Assembly (NCBI RefSeq): GCF_003002875.1 | Contig: NZ_PVTH01000001.1 | Location: 248,001 to 312,000, forward strand | Reading direction: 5' to 3' | Length of the DNA: 64,000 bases | Source: Arcticibacter pallidicorallinus | GTDB lineage: Bacteria > Bacteroidota > Bacteroidia > Sphingobacteriales > Sphingobacteriaceae | In this document: positions 39,116-45,924 of the stretch, in pieces | Layout of the letters: each line of letters begins with the position of its first letter | Position numbering within the stretch: position 1 is the stretch's first letter | Made by a program: the position numbers and the translations under genes | The notes under the pieces: model-generated | Told to the model about the DNA's origin: nothing | The model's database searches: none | The model's input: the letters and a program-made list of their open reading frames with translations, nothing else

Positions 39116-39146
39116 TTTGCATTTATTTAATTTGTGTCTACTTTTG
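39116..39146 (+). promoter_or_regulatory. Bacteroidota-type promoter of the secreted protein gene
   Basis: TTTG at 39116-39119 (-33) and TACTTTTG at 39139-39146 (-7, consensus TAnnTTTG) are 19 bp apart, a close match to the sigma-ABfr promoter layout. Transcription would begin near 39152, which places ATG 39149 outside the transcript and supports the start at 39170. Confidence 0.75.
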
Positions 39147-39169
39147 TTATGAAAATAAAAACACACGTT

Positions 39170-39661
39170 ATGAAAAAGATTTTACTCGCCTGCTTAATCA
39201 CTGTTCTGTCTGCTACAGGCTTTGCTGCCGACAAGAATGACAAAAAGGATGCGGAAGTTTCTTATTTCGCTGAAAACAACTTTTTAAACAAATACTACGG
39301 TGCTGAAAACGTAAAGTGGACAGTAACCAGCAACTTCCAGAAAGCAGTATTTACGCTAGAGGGAAAAACCATGTCGGCTTTCTTTGACAGAAACGGAGAA
39401 TACATTGCAACAACCCAGTATGTTGCTGCAGAGAAGATTCCAGCTGTTGGTAAGAAGAGACTGGCAAAGCTTTACGGAGACTACAAAGTAAATGAAGTGG
39501 TTCGTTACGACTACGATGGCCAGGCTGATGCTCATATGCAACTGCTGACCGGAAAAAGATTCTACAACACCAGCTACTTTGTGAATCTGAAGAACGAAAA
39601 AGAAAATGTACTGGTAAAGGTTACTCCGGACGGAGACGTATCTTACATCAGAAGTTTATAA
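39170..39661 (+). CDS. Small secreted protein of unknown function
   Basis: 163 residues from the ATG at 39170, which opens a clean signal peptide (MKKILLACLITVLSATGFA). In-frame starts at 39134 (GTG) and 39149 lie in or before the promoter. The mature part has NNFLNKYYGAENVKWTVT, MSAFFDRNGEYIATTQYV and a C-terminus VLVKVTPDGDVSYIRSL, reminiscent of small periplasmic proteins with a BLIP/KTSC-like beta sheet, but I cannot name the family. A matching promoter and terminator show it is a single-gene unit, perhaps highly expressed. Confidence 0.8.
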   Translation: MKKILLACLITVLSATGFAADKNDKKDAEVSYFAENNFLNKYYGAENVKWTVTSNFQKAVFTLEGKTMSAFFDRNGEYIATTQYVAAEKIPAVGKKRLAKLYGDYKVNEVVRYDYDGQADAHMQLLTGKRFYNTSYFVNLKNEKENVLVKVTPDGDVSYIRSL

Positions 39662-39748
39662 AATACTGAAGGTAATAGGTGGAAGGTTAAAGAGCTTATT
39701 ATCTGATAAAGATCCTTTCAATAATTTAGGTTTATAATTGGTTAGTTT

Positions 39749-39780
39749 GAGCTCCCGCCCATCGAGAGCTCTTTTTTTTT
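39749..39780 (+). terminator. Rho-independent terminator
   Basis: GAGCTC at 39749-39754 pairs with GAGCTC at 39766-39771 around an 11-nt loop and is followed by nine T (39772-39780). It lies 88 bp after the stop of the small secreted protein gene. The stem is short, but the T-run is strong. Confidence 0.75.
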
Positions 39781-39808
39781 GTGCTATGCCTAATGCGGAA
39801 TTGGTGCT

Positions 39809-39857
39809 TGTCTTGAAAAATTTGTAAAAATAGGTGGCTATGTCTTGAAAAATTTGT
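39809..39857 (+). repeat. Two 17-bp direct repeats upstream of an AbiEi-like remnant
   Basis: TGTCTTGAAAAATTTGT occurs at 39809-39825 and again at 39841-39857, identical, with starts 32 bp apart (three helical turns). The second copy ends 45 bp before the ATG of the AbiEi-like fragment. This is the layout of operator repeats bound by an autoregulating antitoxin; that role is inference. Confidence 0.65.
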
Positions 39858-39902
39858 GTATAAGGGGATTTATTTCGTATTTAGCCTTAAATTTTTGTAG
39901 AT

Positions 39903-40160
39903 ATGGATAAGAATACTCCCTTGCATCTTCAGGAAATTATATTCTCCTCCAGCGATGCTGAGATAAGTCGCGCCATATCCACACTTTTCAGGAGCGGGAA
40001 ATTAAAGAAACTGGCTCCAAGAATCTATTCTCCAAATCTGGACGAAGATAGCCGACGATTTCTTTTTTTCGCCCATAAGTAACCGCTATGCTTACCCCCG
40101 CTTTTACCTGTTCAAGTACGAATGTGTAAAATTTTGTGTAGTTTATTTCGAAACTACACA
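39903..40160 (+). pseudogene. Decayed AbiEi-like winged-helix (antitoxin-type) gene
   Basis: From ATG 39903 a 59-codon frame ends at TAA 40080-40082. It encodes a winged-helix start: EIIFSSSDAEISRAISTLFRSG then KLKKLAPRIYSPNL, as in AbiEi/DUF6088-type antitoxins and related Fic-linked N-terminal domains. The family continues well beyond this point. Here the frame breaks in a T-rich run (around 40061-40069); the shifted frame reads on as SPISNRYAYPRFYLF and stops soon after. A frameshift followed by deletion fits best. No cognate toxin is nearby. The end coordinate is approximate. Confidence 0.5.
40135..40160. repeat. Perfect 10-bp inverted repeat
   Basis: TGTGTAGTTT (40135-40144) and AAACTACACA (40151-40160) are separated by ATTTCG. 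The centre also contains the palindrome TTTCGAAA. No T-run follows on either strand, so it is more like an operator or a structured RNA than a terminator. It lies between the AbiEi-like remnant and the zinc ribbon gene. Confidence 0.6.
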
Positions 40161-40321
40161 CCAATCATAGACCTGTAATATCCTGGTTGCCTGAGGAAGA
40201 AGGGGAAAAAATCACCACCAATTGTCCACATTATTATCCTTGATTTTTTTCATCGCACCGACTTTGTGCTTCCCTGTTTTACGGCTCTTTTATTGCCTTA
40301 TATATAAGACATACTTAAATT

Positions 40322-40495
40322 ATGCCTCAAGCACACGAATCCCTTGTCACAAAAATGCACAAATGCCCACGCTGCAGCACCGTTGATACCGTGCGAATCA
40401 AAAGAGGTGCTATAGTAAAGTCACTTGTCCCTTTTCTGAACCTGAAAAGATACATGTGCATGAAGTGCTTCAACCGGTTCTACGAGAGAGGATAG
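40322..40495 (+). CDS. Small zinc ribbon protein
   Basis: 57 residues. Four cysteines form two knuckles, CPRC (15-18) and CMKC (46-49), separated by a basic stretch (VRIKRGAIVKSLVPFLNLKRY). The pattern CPxC-x27-CxxC with a C-terminal NRFYERG is typical of small treble-clef or ribbon proteins that bind zinc and sometimes nucleic acid. It is short enough to be missed by length cut-offs. A 12-bp palindrome (CTTATATATAAG, 40297-40308) sits just upstream. It stands alone between the AbiEi-like remnant and the DUF6266-type gene. Function unknown. Confidence 0.7.
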   Translation: MPQAHESLVTKMHKCPRCSTVDTVRIKRGAIVKSLVPFLNLKRYMCMKCFNRFYERG

Positions 40496-40680
40496 GTTCA
40501 GTGGTTGTGACAGATGGCTTATATCAAGCCGGTAAAAGGCAGCTTCCATCCCCTGATAAGTCCGACTGTAGTTATTCCAGGTGGGACTTTTGACTGACTC
40601 TAATCTCCACATATAGTTCCTCATTTAAAGGAGTACAAAGCTGAGTCTCTGCTATGCATGACGGCTTTTGAGCTACGGAA

Positions 40681-40730
40681 TTTTAAAAAATCCATAAAAT
40701 TTTGTCGATTTTGGCTAAAAAATCGTCATC
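40681..40730 (+). promoter_or_regulatory. Conserved 50-bp upstream element, copy 1
   Basis: Matches 47 of 50 positions of the element at 45774-45823, starting TTTTAAAAAATCCATAAAAT and ending AAATCGTCATC. It contains an imperfect hairpin (CGATTT pairing with AAATCG) whose loop holds all three differences. It ends 43 bp before the ATG of the 40774 gene. Non-coding conservation between otherwise different flanks suggests a promoter, operator or leader RNA for DUF6266-type genes. Confidence 0.7.
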
Positions 40731-40773
40731 TGATTTCCGCCGGATTACCTTGTTCTAAAAATCAAACAACGTT

Positions 40774-41760
40774 ATGGCAAAAGTAGATAAGAAAGGCATA
40801 GTACGCGGAACAGCAGGTTCCGTAGTATATCGCGGTTACCGCGAATTGAACATCATCCAGGGGAAACCCCGCAAATTCGAACAGACCAGTGCCAGCATCC
40901 GGGCCTCCACGGAGTTTGGGCTTTCCAGTACCACGGCGGCAGTAATCAGGCAGGCCTTCGAGCCGGCCTACGTGCACCGGGACGGCGAGGCGGTCAGCCG
41001 CAGCACGCAGCTGGTGTATCGGGGTCTTCGGGGCAGCCTCACAGGAAGCGTTGGTCAGCGTGACCTGCATGATGCGGATCTGGAGAGCCTCATCGGGATG
41101 GACTTCAACATCAAAAGCCGGCTGAGCGAAGTGCTGCAGGTTAGCCAGCGGGTAGAGCGGGATGAAGAGGGTCGACTCAGCGTTTTCATGGGGGCTTTGA
41201 ACGCCAAAACCGACCTGAAGGTGCCCCTAAGCATCAGCAAACCGGTGAGCAAGTACAGGCTCCGTTTCAGTCTGATCGGTTTTAACTTCCGCAAGGAGTA
41301 TTATGAATATCTGGAAGTAAAGGATCTGGAATTCCGCTGGCAGGCTCAGCTGGAGGCCCGGGAAATCCGTTTTGAAACCCTGCCGGAACCCGATCAGCTG
41401 CTGATGCTCAGCGTGTCACTGCTGGCTTATAGCGAAACCCGGATGGAAGAAGGTTATGTATTGCTCAACAGCAAGGAGTTCAGTCCCTGCGCTATCATTG
41501 CTGCTTTCCACGCGGAAGAACCGGGAGAATATCCCGCAAGACCTGTAAATATGGAACTCAACGAGGCGCAACAAACACGGGGAGCGTCTATTCACAACAT
41601 GTGCTATGAGGGTAACAGGCTACTGCGGGATCAGGAACGGAGGAGCTTGAAAATGCTTGCGAAGACGACGACGATAACCACGAAGCGACTACCGAAAGAA
41701 GATGAAAATAAAGTGCATTTCCAGCCAGGGAAGCGGGTATCGTTTTCGTCCAGGTCATAG
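40774..41760 (+). CDS. Long DUF6266-like protein
   Basis: 328 residues, no signal peptide. The N-terminus (KKGIVRGTAGSVVYRGYRELNII, then PRKFEQTSASIRASTEFGLSS) follows the DUF6266 plan of a GxxGxVVxxxxxxxxxxR start and a basic segment with a Q/S-rich helix. The body is beta-rich. It is about 120 residues longer than the two 211-213 residue DUF6266 proteins at 45925 and 48055 and only distantly similar to them. It shares the 50-bp upstream element with the 45925 gene. The C-terminal 50 residues are basic. Role unknown; see the lysis-cassette finding. Confidence 0.65.
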   Translation: MAKVDKKGIVRGTAGSVVYRGYRELNIIQGKPRKFEQTSASIRASTEFGLSSTTAAVIRQAFEPAYVHRDGEAVSRSTQLVYRGLRGSLTGSVGQRDLHDADLESLIGMDFNIKSRLSEVLQVSQRVERDEEGRLSVFMGALNAKTDLKVPLSISKPVSKYRLRFSLIGFNFRKEYYEYLEVKDLEFRWQAQLEAREIRFETLPEPDQLLMLSVSLLAYSETRMEEGYVLLNSKEFSPCAIIAAFHAEEPGEYPARPVNMELNEAQQTRGASIHNMCYEGNRLLRDQERRSLKMLAKTTTITTKRLPKEDENKVHFQPGKRVSFSSRS

Positions 41761-41772
41761 ATTTGTGAAACC

Positions 41773-42306
41773 CTACTCCTCCACCTTCTTATACGCCGGC
41801 TTCTTGGCATTGCCGGTTTGGGTTTTGTAGATGATGCCTTCTTCGGCGAGGTTATTTAAGATGCGGGATACATCGTTGGTCTTGTAAGATGTGCCTTTAG
41901 CCTGGTTGCAGAGGTTCTTGATTTCTGCGGCCTCCAGCGGACCGAATGGTTCAGATTCTGCAATAAACTCTTCGACAATATAAGCAGGTCCCAGTTTTTT
42001 AAAACCGGGTGTGGGATTGTATCCGAGAACTTTGAAATATTTGCGGATGTTTTGCTGAAGATCTTCGCGACTGGGTACTGAACCATCAAAGCGTAACAGT
42101 TCAGATGCGGATACGCCGAACAAGTTGGCATAGCTTTCTACGTGTAAAAGCGTCGGGTTTCTCTTTCCGTTAATCGTATCGGTGACGTAATTGACGCTGA
42201 TGGAGGTTGCGTAACTGATTTTTGCGATCGAAATATTGGCTTTTTTCTTAAATTTTCCGAGTCTCTCTCCAAAAAGGGCGTTTATACTCTTTTTTGCTTC
42301 AGGCAT
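41773..42306 (-). CDS. XRE-family transcriptional regulator
   Basis: 177 residues from the ATG at 42304-42306 (MPEAKKSINALFGERL); an upstream start adds 13 hydrophobic residues that do not fit. The N-terminal 75 residues are a Cro/C1-type helix-turn-helix (ISIAKISYATSISVNYVTDTINGKRNPTL). The C-terminal part (LEAAEIKNLCNQAKG; VSRILNNLAEEGIIYKTQTG) looks like a winged helix. It is convergent with the long DUF6266-like gene, 12 bp away. It is a candidate regulator for the accessory cluster. Confidence 0.85.
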   Translation of the reverse strand: MPEAKKSINALFGERLGKFKKKANISIAKISYATSISVNYVTDTINGKRNPTLLHVESYANLFGVSASELLRFDGSVPSREDLQQNIRKYFKVLGYNPTPGFKKLGPAYIVEEFIAESEPFGPLEAAEIKNLCNQAKGTSYKTNDVSRILNNLAEEGIIYKTQTGNAKKPAYKKVEE

Positions 42307-42543
42307 GAGGCAAAAGGAAGAACATATAAAGGCGATTAAAATCAATTATAGTGTGATTTGTTGCGTTTTGCAGGACATTTCATCAGATTTCATCTACAAA
42401 AGTTCGTCCTACGTTCTCTTACCCGACCGTTAAGTAACAAGAAAACTTAATTACAGGTTAACAAAGAACTTGCGAACACTTTCCAGGCGACTTTTATTTT
42501 TATAAGGAGGAAATTTCTTTAATTGCTGTCCATACTAACCATT

Positions 42544-43959
42544 ATGGACGATCTCTCAAAAACCCTTCTTTATCAACCTCTTAATTCCGCCTTGTGCCTC
42601 AGAAAGCAGATAGTCGACAGAATTATCCTGCTGCGGGAATCTTTAGCTCCGGGCTCCGAAGTGCGCCTTCCTCCATCGCGATATCTCGCCAAAATTTACC
42701 GGACCTGCCATATTACCGTATATCACGCCTACAGGCGATTGAAAGAAAAAGGTATTATCATCGTAAAAGGCTCGCGAACCTATCTCGTGCCGCTGATTAA
42801 AGAGGAGATCTCCACAATTAACCAGTTTTCCAGCGCTCAGGAAGAGCCCGCCGGATACAGGCGGTTGGCGAGTTTCCTTCCCCCGAGCCTCGACGTTGCG
42901 ATCCTTGAAATGCGGGCAGAACCGAATCTGGGAACGATTAGCGATAAGATGCATAAAGCGGTCTACTCCAGAGCGAGAGGTAAGTTAGCGGGCGTTTGTT
43001 CCGAGAAAGTTCTTTCCGAACAGATCGTTAAAAAGCTTTATGCGCTCGGCCTGTACACGGGGATGGAGAATATTTTCATTCCGGGCAGAGGAACCGCCTT
43101 GAAAGCGGTGGCTGCCGCCATACTGGAGAGAGACGATCTGGTGGTGATGGAGAGCGAGCAGGACGCCTGTCCGTACACCATTTTTCGAAGCCTGGGTTGT
43201 GAGGTAGCTGTCACGGGCAGCGAAGAAGAGCACGGCATGGATATGGATGCGCTTCAGGAGATCTGCCGGAGCAGGAAAGTCAGGGCTGTATTTATCCGTC
43301 CAGACTCCTCCTGGCCTTTCGGGATGATCACCAGCGAGAGGAACCGCGACCGGCTGATTGAATTATCAAAAGCGTACAACTTTAGGATCATTGCGTATGA
43401 ATTTGAGTCGGAATACGCCATGACCAATCTGCCGCGCCGCTTATCGGTAAAGCAACATGCAGGCAGGGTGATCTTCGTGTCGGTGGTCAGCAGGGCGAGC
43501 CGCCTCTGGGAGCAGGCCGGATTTGTTGTTGCAGAGACAGGACTAGTGCGGGTATTAAAAGAGAACGACGCCTTGCTGGATGGACCCCGATGCCGGTCAA
43601 TGGATCAGATAGCCATTATCATGCACAAGAACGGTTCATTATGCACGGAAGCCAATAAGCTTATCCGCGGTCATTCCTCCAGAATCGAAACCATATCCAA
43701 TATATTGAAAGCAAGGCTTGCCAAAAGAGCCAGGGTCATTGAACCTTCGTGCGGCCGTTTCATCGTTATCCAACTCCAGCAAGCCATTCACGTGAAGCAC
43801 CTTGTTTCACTATCCGTTCACCAAAACCTGAATTATCATGAAAGAAACCATCACCTGAAAGAAGACCAGACGGTAAGCTGCCTCCGCATCGAATACACGT
43901 TATTCAATAAGGCAGAATGGGTAAACCTTGCGAATGCATTAACTGAAATATTATTATGA
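42544..43959 (+). CDS. MocR/GntR-type regulator with a degenerate aminotransferase domain
   Basis: 471 residues from ATG 42544; a TTG at 42523, 12 bp after an AAGGAGG sequence, is an alternative. The N-terminal 75 residues are a GntR winged helix (GSEVRLPPSRYLAKIYRT; HITVYHAYRRLKEKGII). The rest follows the fold type I aminotransferase of MocR proteins, but key PLP sites are changed: the FSK motif that holds the lysine reads VSRAS (Arg at about 317), and the usual HPSHQFPTG block reads RPDSSWPFGM. PLP binding is therefore doubtful. The stop overlaps the next gene's ATG (ATGA), so it leads the three small DNA-binding genes. Confidence 0.82.
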   Translation: MDDLSKTLLYQPLNSALCLRKQIVDRIILLRESLAPGSEVRLPPSRYLAKIYRTCHITVYHAYRRLKEKGIIIVKGSRTYLVPLIKEEISTINQFSSAQEEPAGYRRLASFLPPSLDVAILEMRAEPNLGTISDKMHKAVYSRARGKLAGVCSEKVLSEQIVKKLYALGLYTGMENIFIPGRGTALKAVAAAILERDDLVVMESEQDACPYTIFRSLGCEVAVTGSEEEHGMDMDALQEICRSRKVRAVFIRPDSSWPFGMITSERNRDRLIELSKAYNFRIIAYEFESEYAMTNLPRRLSVKQHAGRVIFVSVVSRASRLWEQAGFVVAETGLVRVLKENDALLDGPRCRSMDQIAIIMHKNGSLCTEANKLIRGHSSRIETISNILKARLAKRARVIEPSCGRFIVIQLQQAIHVKHLVSLSVHQNLNYHERNHHLKEDQTVSCLRIEYTLFNKAEWVNLANALTEILL

Positions 43960-44282
43960 TGAACAACCAAGTATCATCCTACAAGATGAAGAATCATCTG
44001 CTGTCTTTAAGCAGAAACGTTTTTAAAGCCGTCAACCTGTTTGACAGCCTGCTGTCGCAAACCTTCGTGATCCTGAGCGAGCTGCGGGAGATCAGGCAAC
44101 TATTGTTTGAGCAGAGGCCGGCCGGCGAAGAATTACGTGTTTTCTCGGTCGCCGAAGCCGCAGAAAAGCTGCATGTAAAGCCCAGGACCCTGCGGACCTG
44201 GGTAGCCCAAGGCAAGCTGACCTCCATACTGATCGGCCGAAAATTTTATTACAAAGTCTCAGAAATCCTCCCAAATCCCTGA
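43956..44282 (+). CDS. Helix-turn-helix (excisionase/MerR-type) protein, tandem copy 1
   Basis: 108 residues. An N-terminal helix (about 15-50, with ILSELREIRQLLFEQ) could be a short coiled coil. Residues 60-105 are an HTH_17-type domain: VFSVAEAAEKLHVKPRTLRTWV then LTSILIGRKFYYKVSE. Start codon overlaps the MocR-like stop by 4 bp. It is the first of three consecutive paralogues. Such domains occur in excisionases and in small regulators of mobile elements. No integrase is in the window. Confidence 0.8.
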   Translation: MMNNQVSSYKMKNHLLSLSRNVFKAVNLFDSLLSQTFVILSELREIRQLLFEQRPAGEELRVFSVAEAAEKLHVKPRTLRTWVAQGKLTSILIGRKFYYKVSEILPNP

Positions 44283-44285
44283 ATC

Positions 44286-44621
44286 ATGAAAACAAGCATA
44301 TTGAATATGAGCAGAAGTCTGTTCCAATCCGTCAGCATTATGGAAAGCCTGGTTGCGCGGGCATCGGACGTCCTTGCCGAGTTAAAAGAAATAAAAGCAC
44401 TTCTTCAGCAGCAGAACGAGCAGGGGCTGGATACCCGGCTGCTGACCCAGGAGGAAACCGCAGAGAAGTTAAGAGTGACCCTGCAAACGCTGTATAACTG
44501 GAAGCAGGCGGGCGTACTGCTACCTATCCTAATCGGGTCCCGCAGTTACTACAGGCTCTCCGACATTATCAAAAGCGGTATAAAAGCAAACGAAGATGAA
44601 GGACAGACAGATCAGCATTAG
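44286..44621 (+). CDS. Helix-turn-helix (excisionase/MerR-type) protein, tandem copy 2
   Basis: 111 residues, same plan as copies 1 and 3: N-terminal helix (VLAELKEIKALLQQQ) then HTH_17 domain (LLTQEETAEKLRVTLQTLYNWK then LLPILIGSRSYYRLSD). It starts 3 bp after the stop of copy 1. The recognition helix region (VTLQTLYNWKQAG) differs from copy 1 (VKPRTLRTWVAQG), so the copies probably read different DNA sites. The C-terminal tail is acidic. Confidence 0.8.
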   Translation: MKTSILNMSRSLFQSVSIMESLVARASDVLAELKEIKALLQQQNEQGLDTRLLTQEETAEKLRVTLQTLYNWKQAGVLLPILIGSRSYYRLSDIIKSGIKANEDEGQTDQH

Positions 44622-44883
44622 CCGCCATTCCTTTCAGGTCGTTCGTTCAGGCGAGCGGCTGCTGGCTCTGGCATTTGCCATTATATCCGAGCTGAGGGAA
44701 ATCAAAGAACTGCTGCGCATACAGAATGAGCGGGGAAACGATGCCAGGTTGTTTACGGTAGATGAGGCAGCAGAAAAAAAGAAAGTGCCCGTGCGCCTGA
44801 TGGCAGAGTGGGAAAAGGCAGGGAAGCTGCCGTCGGTACACCTGCTGGGTAAGCGTTATTACCAGGAAAAGGATCTGGAGTAG
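44596..44883 (+). CDS. Helix-turn-helix (excisionase/MerR-type) protein, tandem copy 3
   Basis: 95 residues, with N-terminal helix (IISELREIKELLRIQ) and HTH_17-like domain (LFTVDEAAEKKKVPVRLMAEWE then LPSVHLLGKRYYQEKD). Its start overlaps copy 2 by 26 bp. It is the most diverged of the three. A long inverted repeat follows at 44900-44955, probably ending the operon. Confidence 0.78.
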   Translation: MKDRQISISRHSFQVVRSGERLLALAFAIISELREIKELLRIQNERGNDARLFTVDEAAEKKKVPVRLMAEWEKAGKLPSVHLLGKRYYQEKDLE

Positions 44884-44899
44884 ATTCCGGCCAGCACAG

Positions 44900-44955
44900 G
44901 GTAGGTAATATCTTCGCTAATCCACAAATTTGCGGATTTAGCGAAGATATCTACC
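44900..44955. repeat. Long inverted repeat between convergent genes
   Basis: GGTAG and ATATCTTCGCTAATCC on the left pair with GGATTTAGCGAAGATAT and CTACC on the right, with one bulged base and about 10 nt in the loop. The stem spans about 20 bp. It lies between the stop of the third HTH gene and the stop of the convergent HAD remnant. No long T-run follows, so it may be a factor-assisted bidirectional terminator. Confidence 0.6.
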
Positions 44956-44986
44956 GCATTTGTATCAAAACTAGATCAAATAGAAT

Positions 44987-45452
44987 TTAATGCATTAAAG
45001 CTTCTTGTGTCAGCTTTGTAATCGCTTCTTCCGCTAGCTCATCTGTCAAACTTAAAGACGAACTAGTCAGTACAAGATGATCCTTGATATTCTCGGGCAG
45101 GTCGTTTAAGCATTTATCATCATCAAGAATTACGAATGCTTCAGAATGATTACCTGAATAATACCAACTTAAGATCTCATCCTTCCGGCTTAATTCACTG
45201 GAGTTTGTAAGAAGTCTATCAATACGATTTGCTCGGATATCTTTTCCTGAAGATCTCATTCCATTGAGTAGAATCATACTTGGATTTATGCGATGTGGTT
45301 AGTAGAATATTAGCTCCAGTCTCACTTATTATCCGTTTTAAAGCTTTTACAGCTTTAAAACTAAATACAGGGAATCCATCTGATAAAAACTCAGGGCGCT
45401 TCCAGGAAGTTCCAGGAACCATTACTCCGTCTATGTCTAATAAGATTAACAT
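44987..45452 (-). pseudogene. Frameshifted HAD-like phosphatase gene
   Basis: Two overlapping minus-strand frames together make one HAD-type protein. The first (from ATG 45450-45452) has the nucleophile motif LILLDIDGVMVPG and ILLTTSHKSKY. The second, in another frame, has RKDEILSWYYSGN and FVILDDDKCLNDL, the acidic motif. The break lies near 45239-45250 where the coding strand reads AGGAAAAGATATC; removing one A from the A-run would join IFRK to DIRANRIDRLL. It is either a real frameshift or a base-calling error. Its ATG overlaps the end of the 45446-45634 frame, so they form a pair. Confidence 0.7.
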
Positions 45453-45634
45453 TTGTACAAACCATCGATAATTATGCCGTCACACACCTTAATTTCATCA
45501 AACTTAATGCCAATGCGCATTTTGTTATAAATCCTTCTAATTACAGGTAAGCTTAGTTTCTTGTGACTTGAGAGCAACTCAGGTTGATTTGAACTTATAT
45601 AGTCCTCAATGGCGTTTAACGAAATTTTATTCAA
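45446..45634 (-). CDS. Small hypothetical protein, possibly truncated
   Basis: 62 residues. The translation has a helical start and KLSLPVIRRIYNKMRIGIKF, then FDEIKVCDGIIIDGLYKC at the C-terminus. IxVxDGxIIDG resembles the loop before DGHHR-type motifs in ParB-like proteins, but here it ends at once without the HHR, so it may be the stump of a longer protein. It overlaps the start of the HAD remnant by 7 bp, which suggests translational coupling in the intact ancestor. Confidence 0.5.
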   Translation of the reverse strand: MNKISLNAIEDYISSNQPELLSSHKKLSLPVIRRIYNKMRIGIKFDEIKVCDGIIIDGLYKC

Positions 45635-45924
45635 GATTGCATATTGTTTAGACGACCAAAGATAACCTTCCTTAAGCGTTAGTACAACCTGTCAAATGAT
45701 GCCTCTTAATAACCAGTCGTGATAGGTTCTTTGTGTTGAGTAAGCATCCATAGACTGCATTTGGACTATGTTTTTTTAAAAAATCCATAAAATTTTGTCG
45801 ATTTCAGCCAAAAAATCGTCATCCCTTCAGTGTCACAATACTTTTGATTCATCAGAACGACATACCGGTATATGAATGACTGATGTAAACAAATCAAGTA
45901 TTAACAATTTTAAAAATTAAAAAA
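45635..45924. other. Intergenic region upstream of the DUF6266 and lysis cassette
   Basis: 290 bp without a convincing open frame. It contains copy 2 of the 50-bp element (45774-45823) and an AT-rich stretch directly before the ATG at 45925 (AATTTTAAAAATTAAAAAA). The divergent 45446-45634 gene must also have its promoter here. Confidence 0.6.
45774..45823 (+). promoter_or_regulatory. Conserved 50-bp upstream element, copy 2
   Basis: Differs at 3 of 50 positions from copy 1 at 40681-40730 (loop TTGGCT there, TCAGCC here). It ends 101 bp before the ATG of the DUF6266 gene at 45925. The flanks of the two copies do not match, so the conservation is limited to this block. It is absent from the 45-bp gap before the second DUF6266 gene at 48055, which fits that gene being transcribed through the cassette. 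Confidence 0.7.

Noticed and set aside
40421-40624. 67-codon minus-strand frame near the zinc ribbon gene
   Set aside because: It overlaps the zinc ribbon gene, and its translation shows no motif.
43956-44883. Excisionase-like genes as proof of an integrated element
   Set aside because: No integrase, attachment-site repeats or tRNA gene is visible, so an integrative element cannot be supported.
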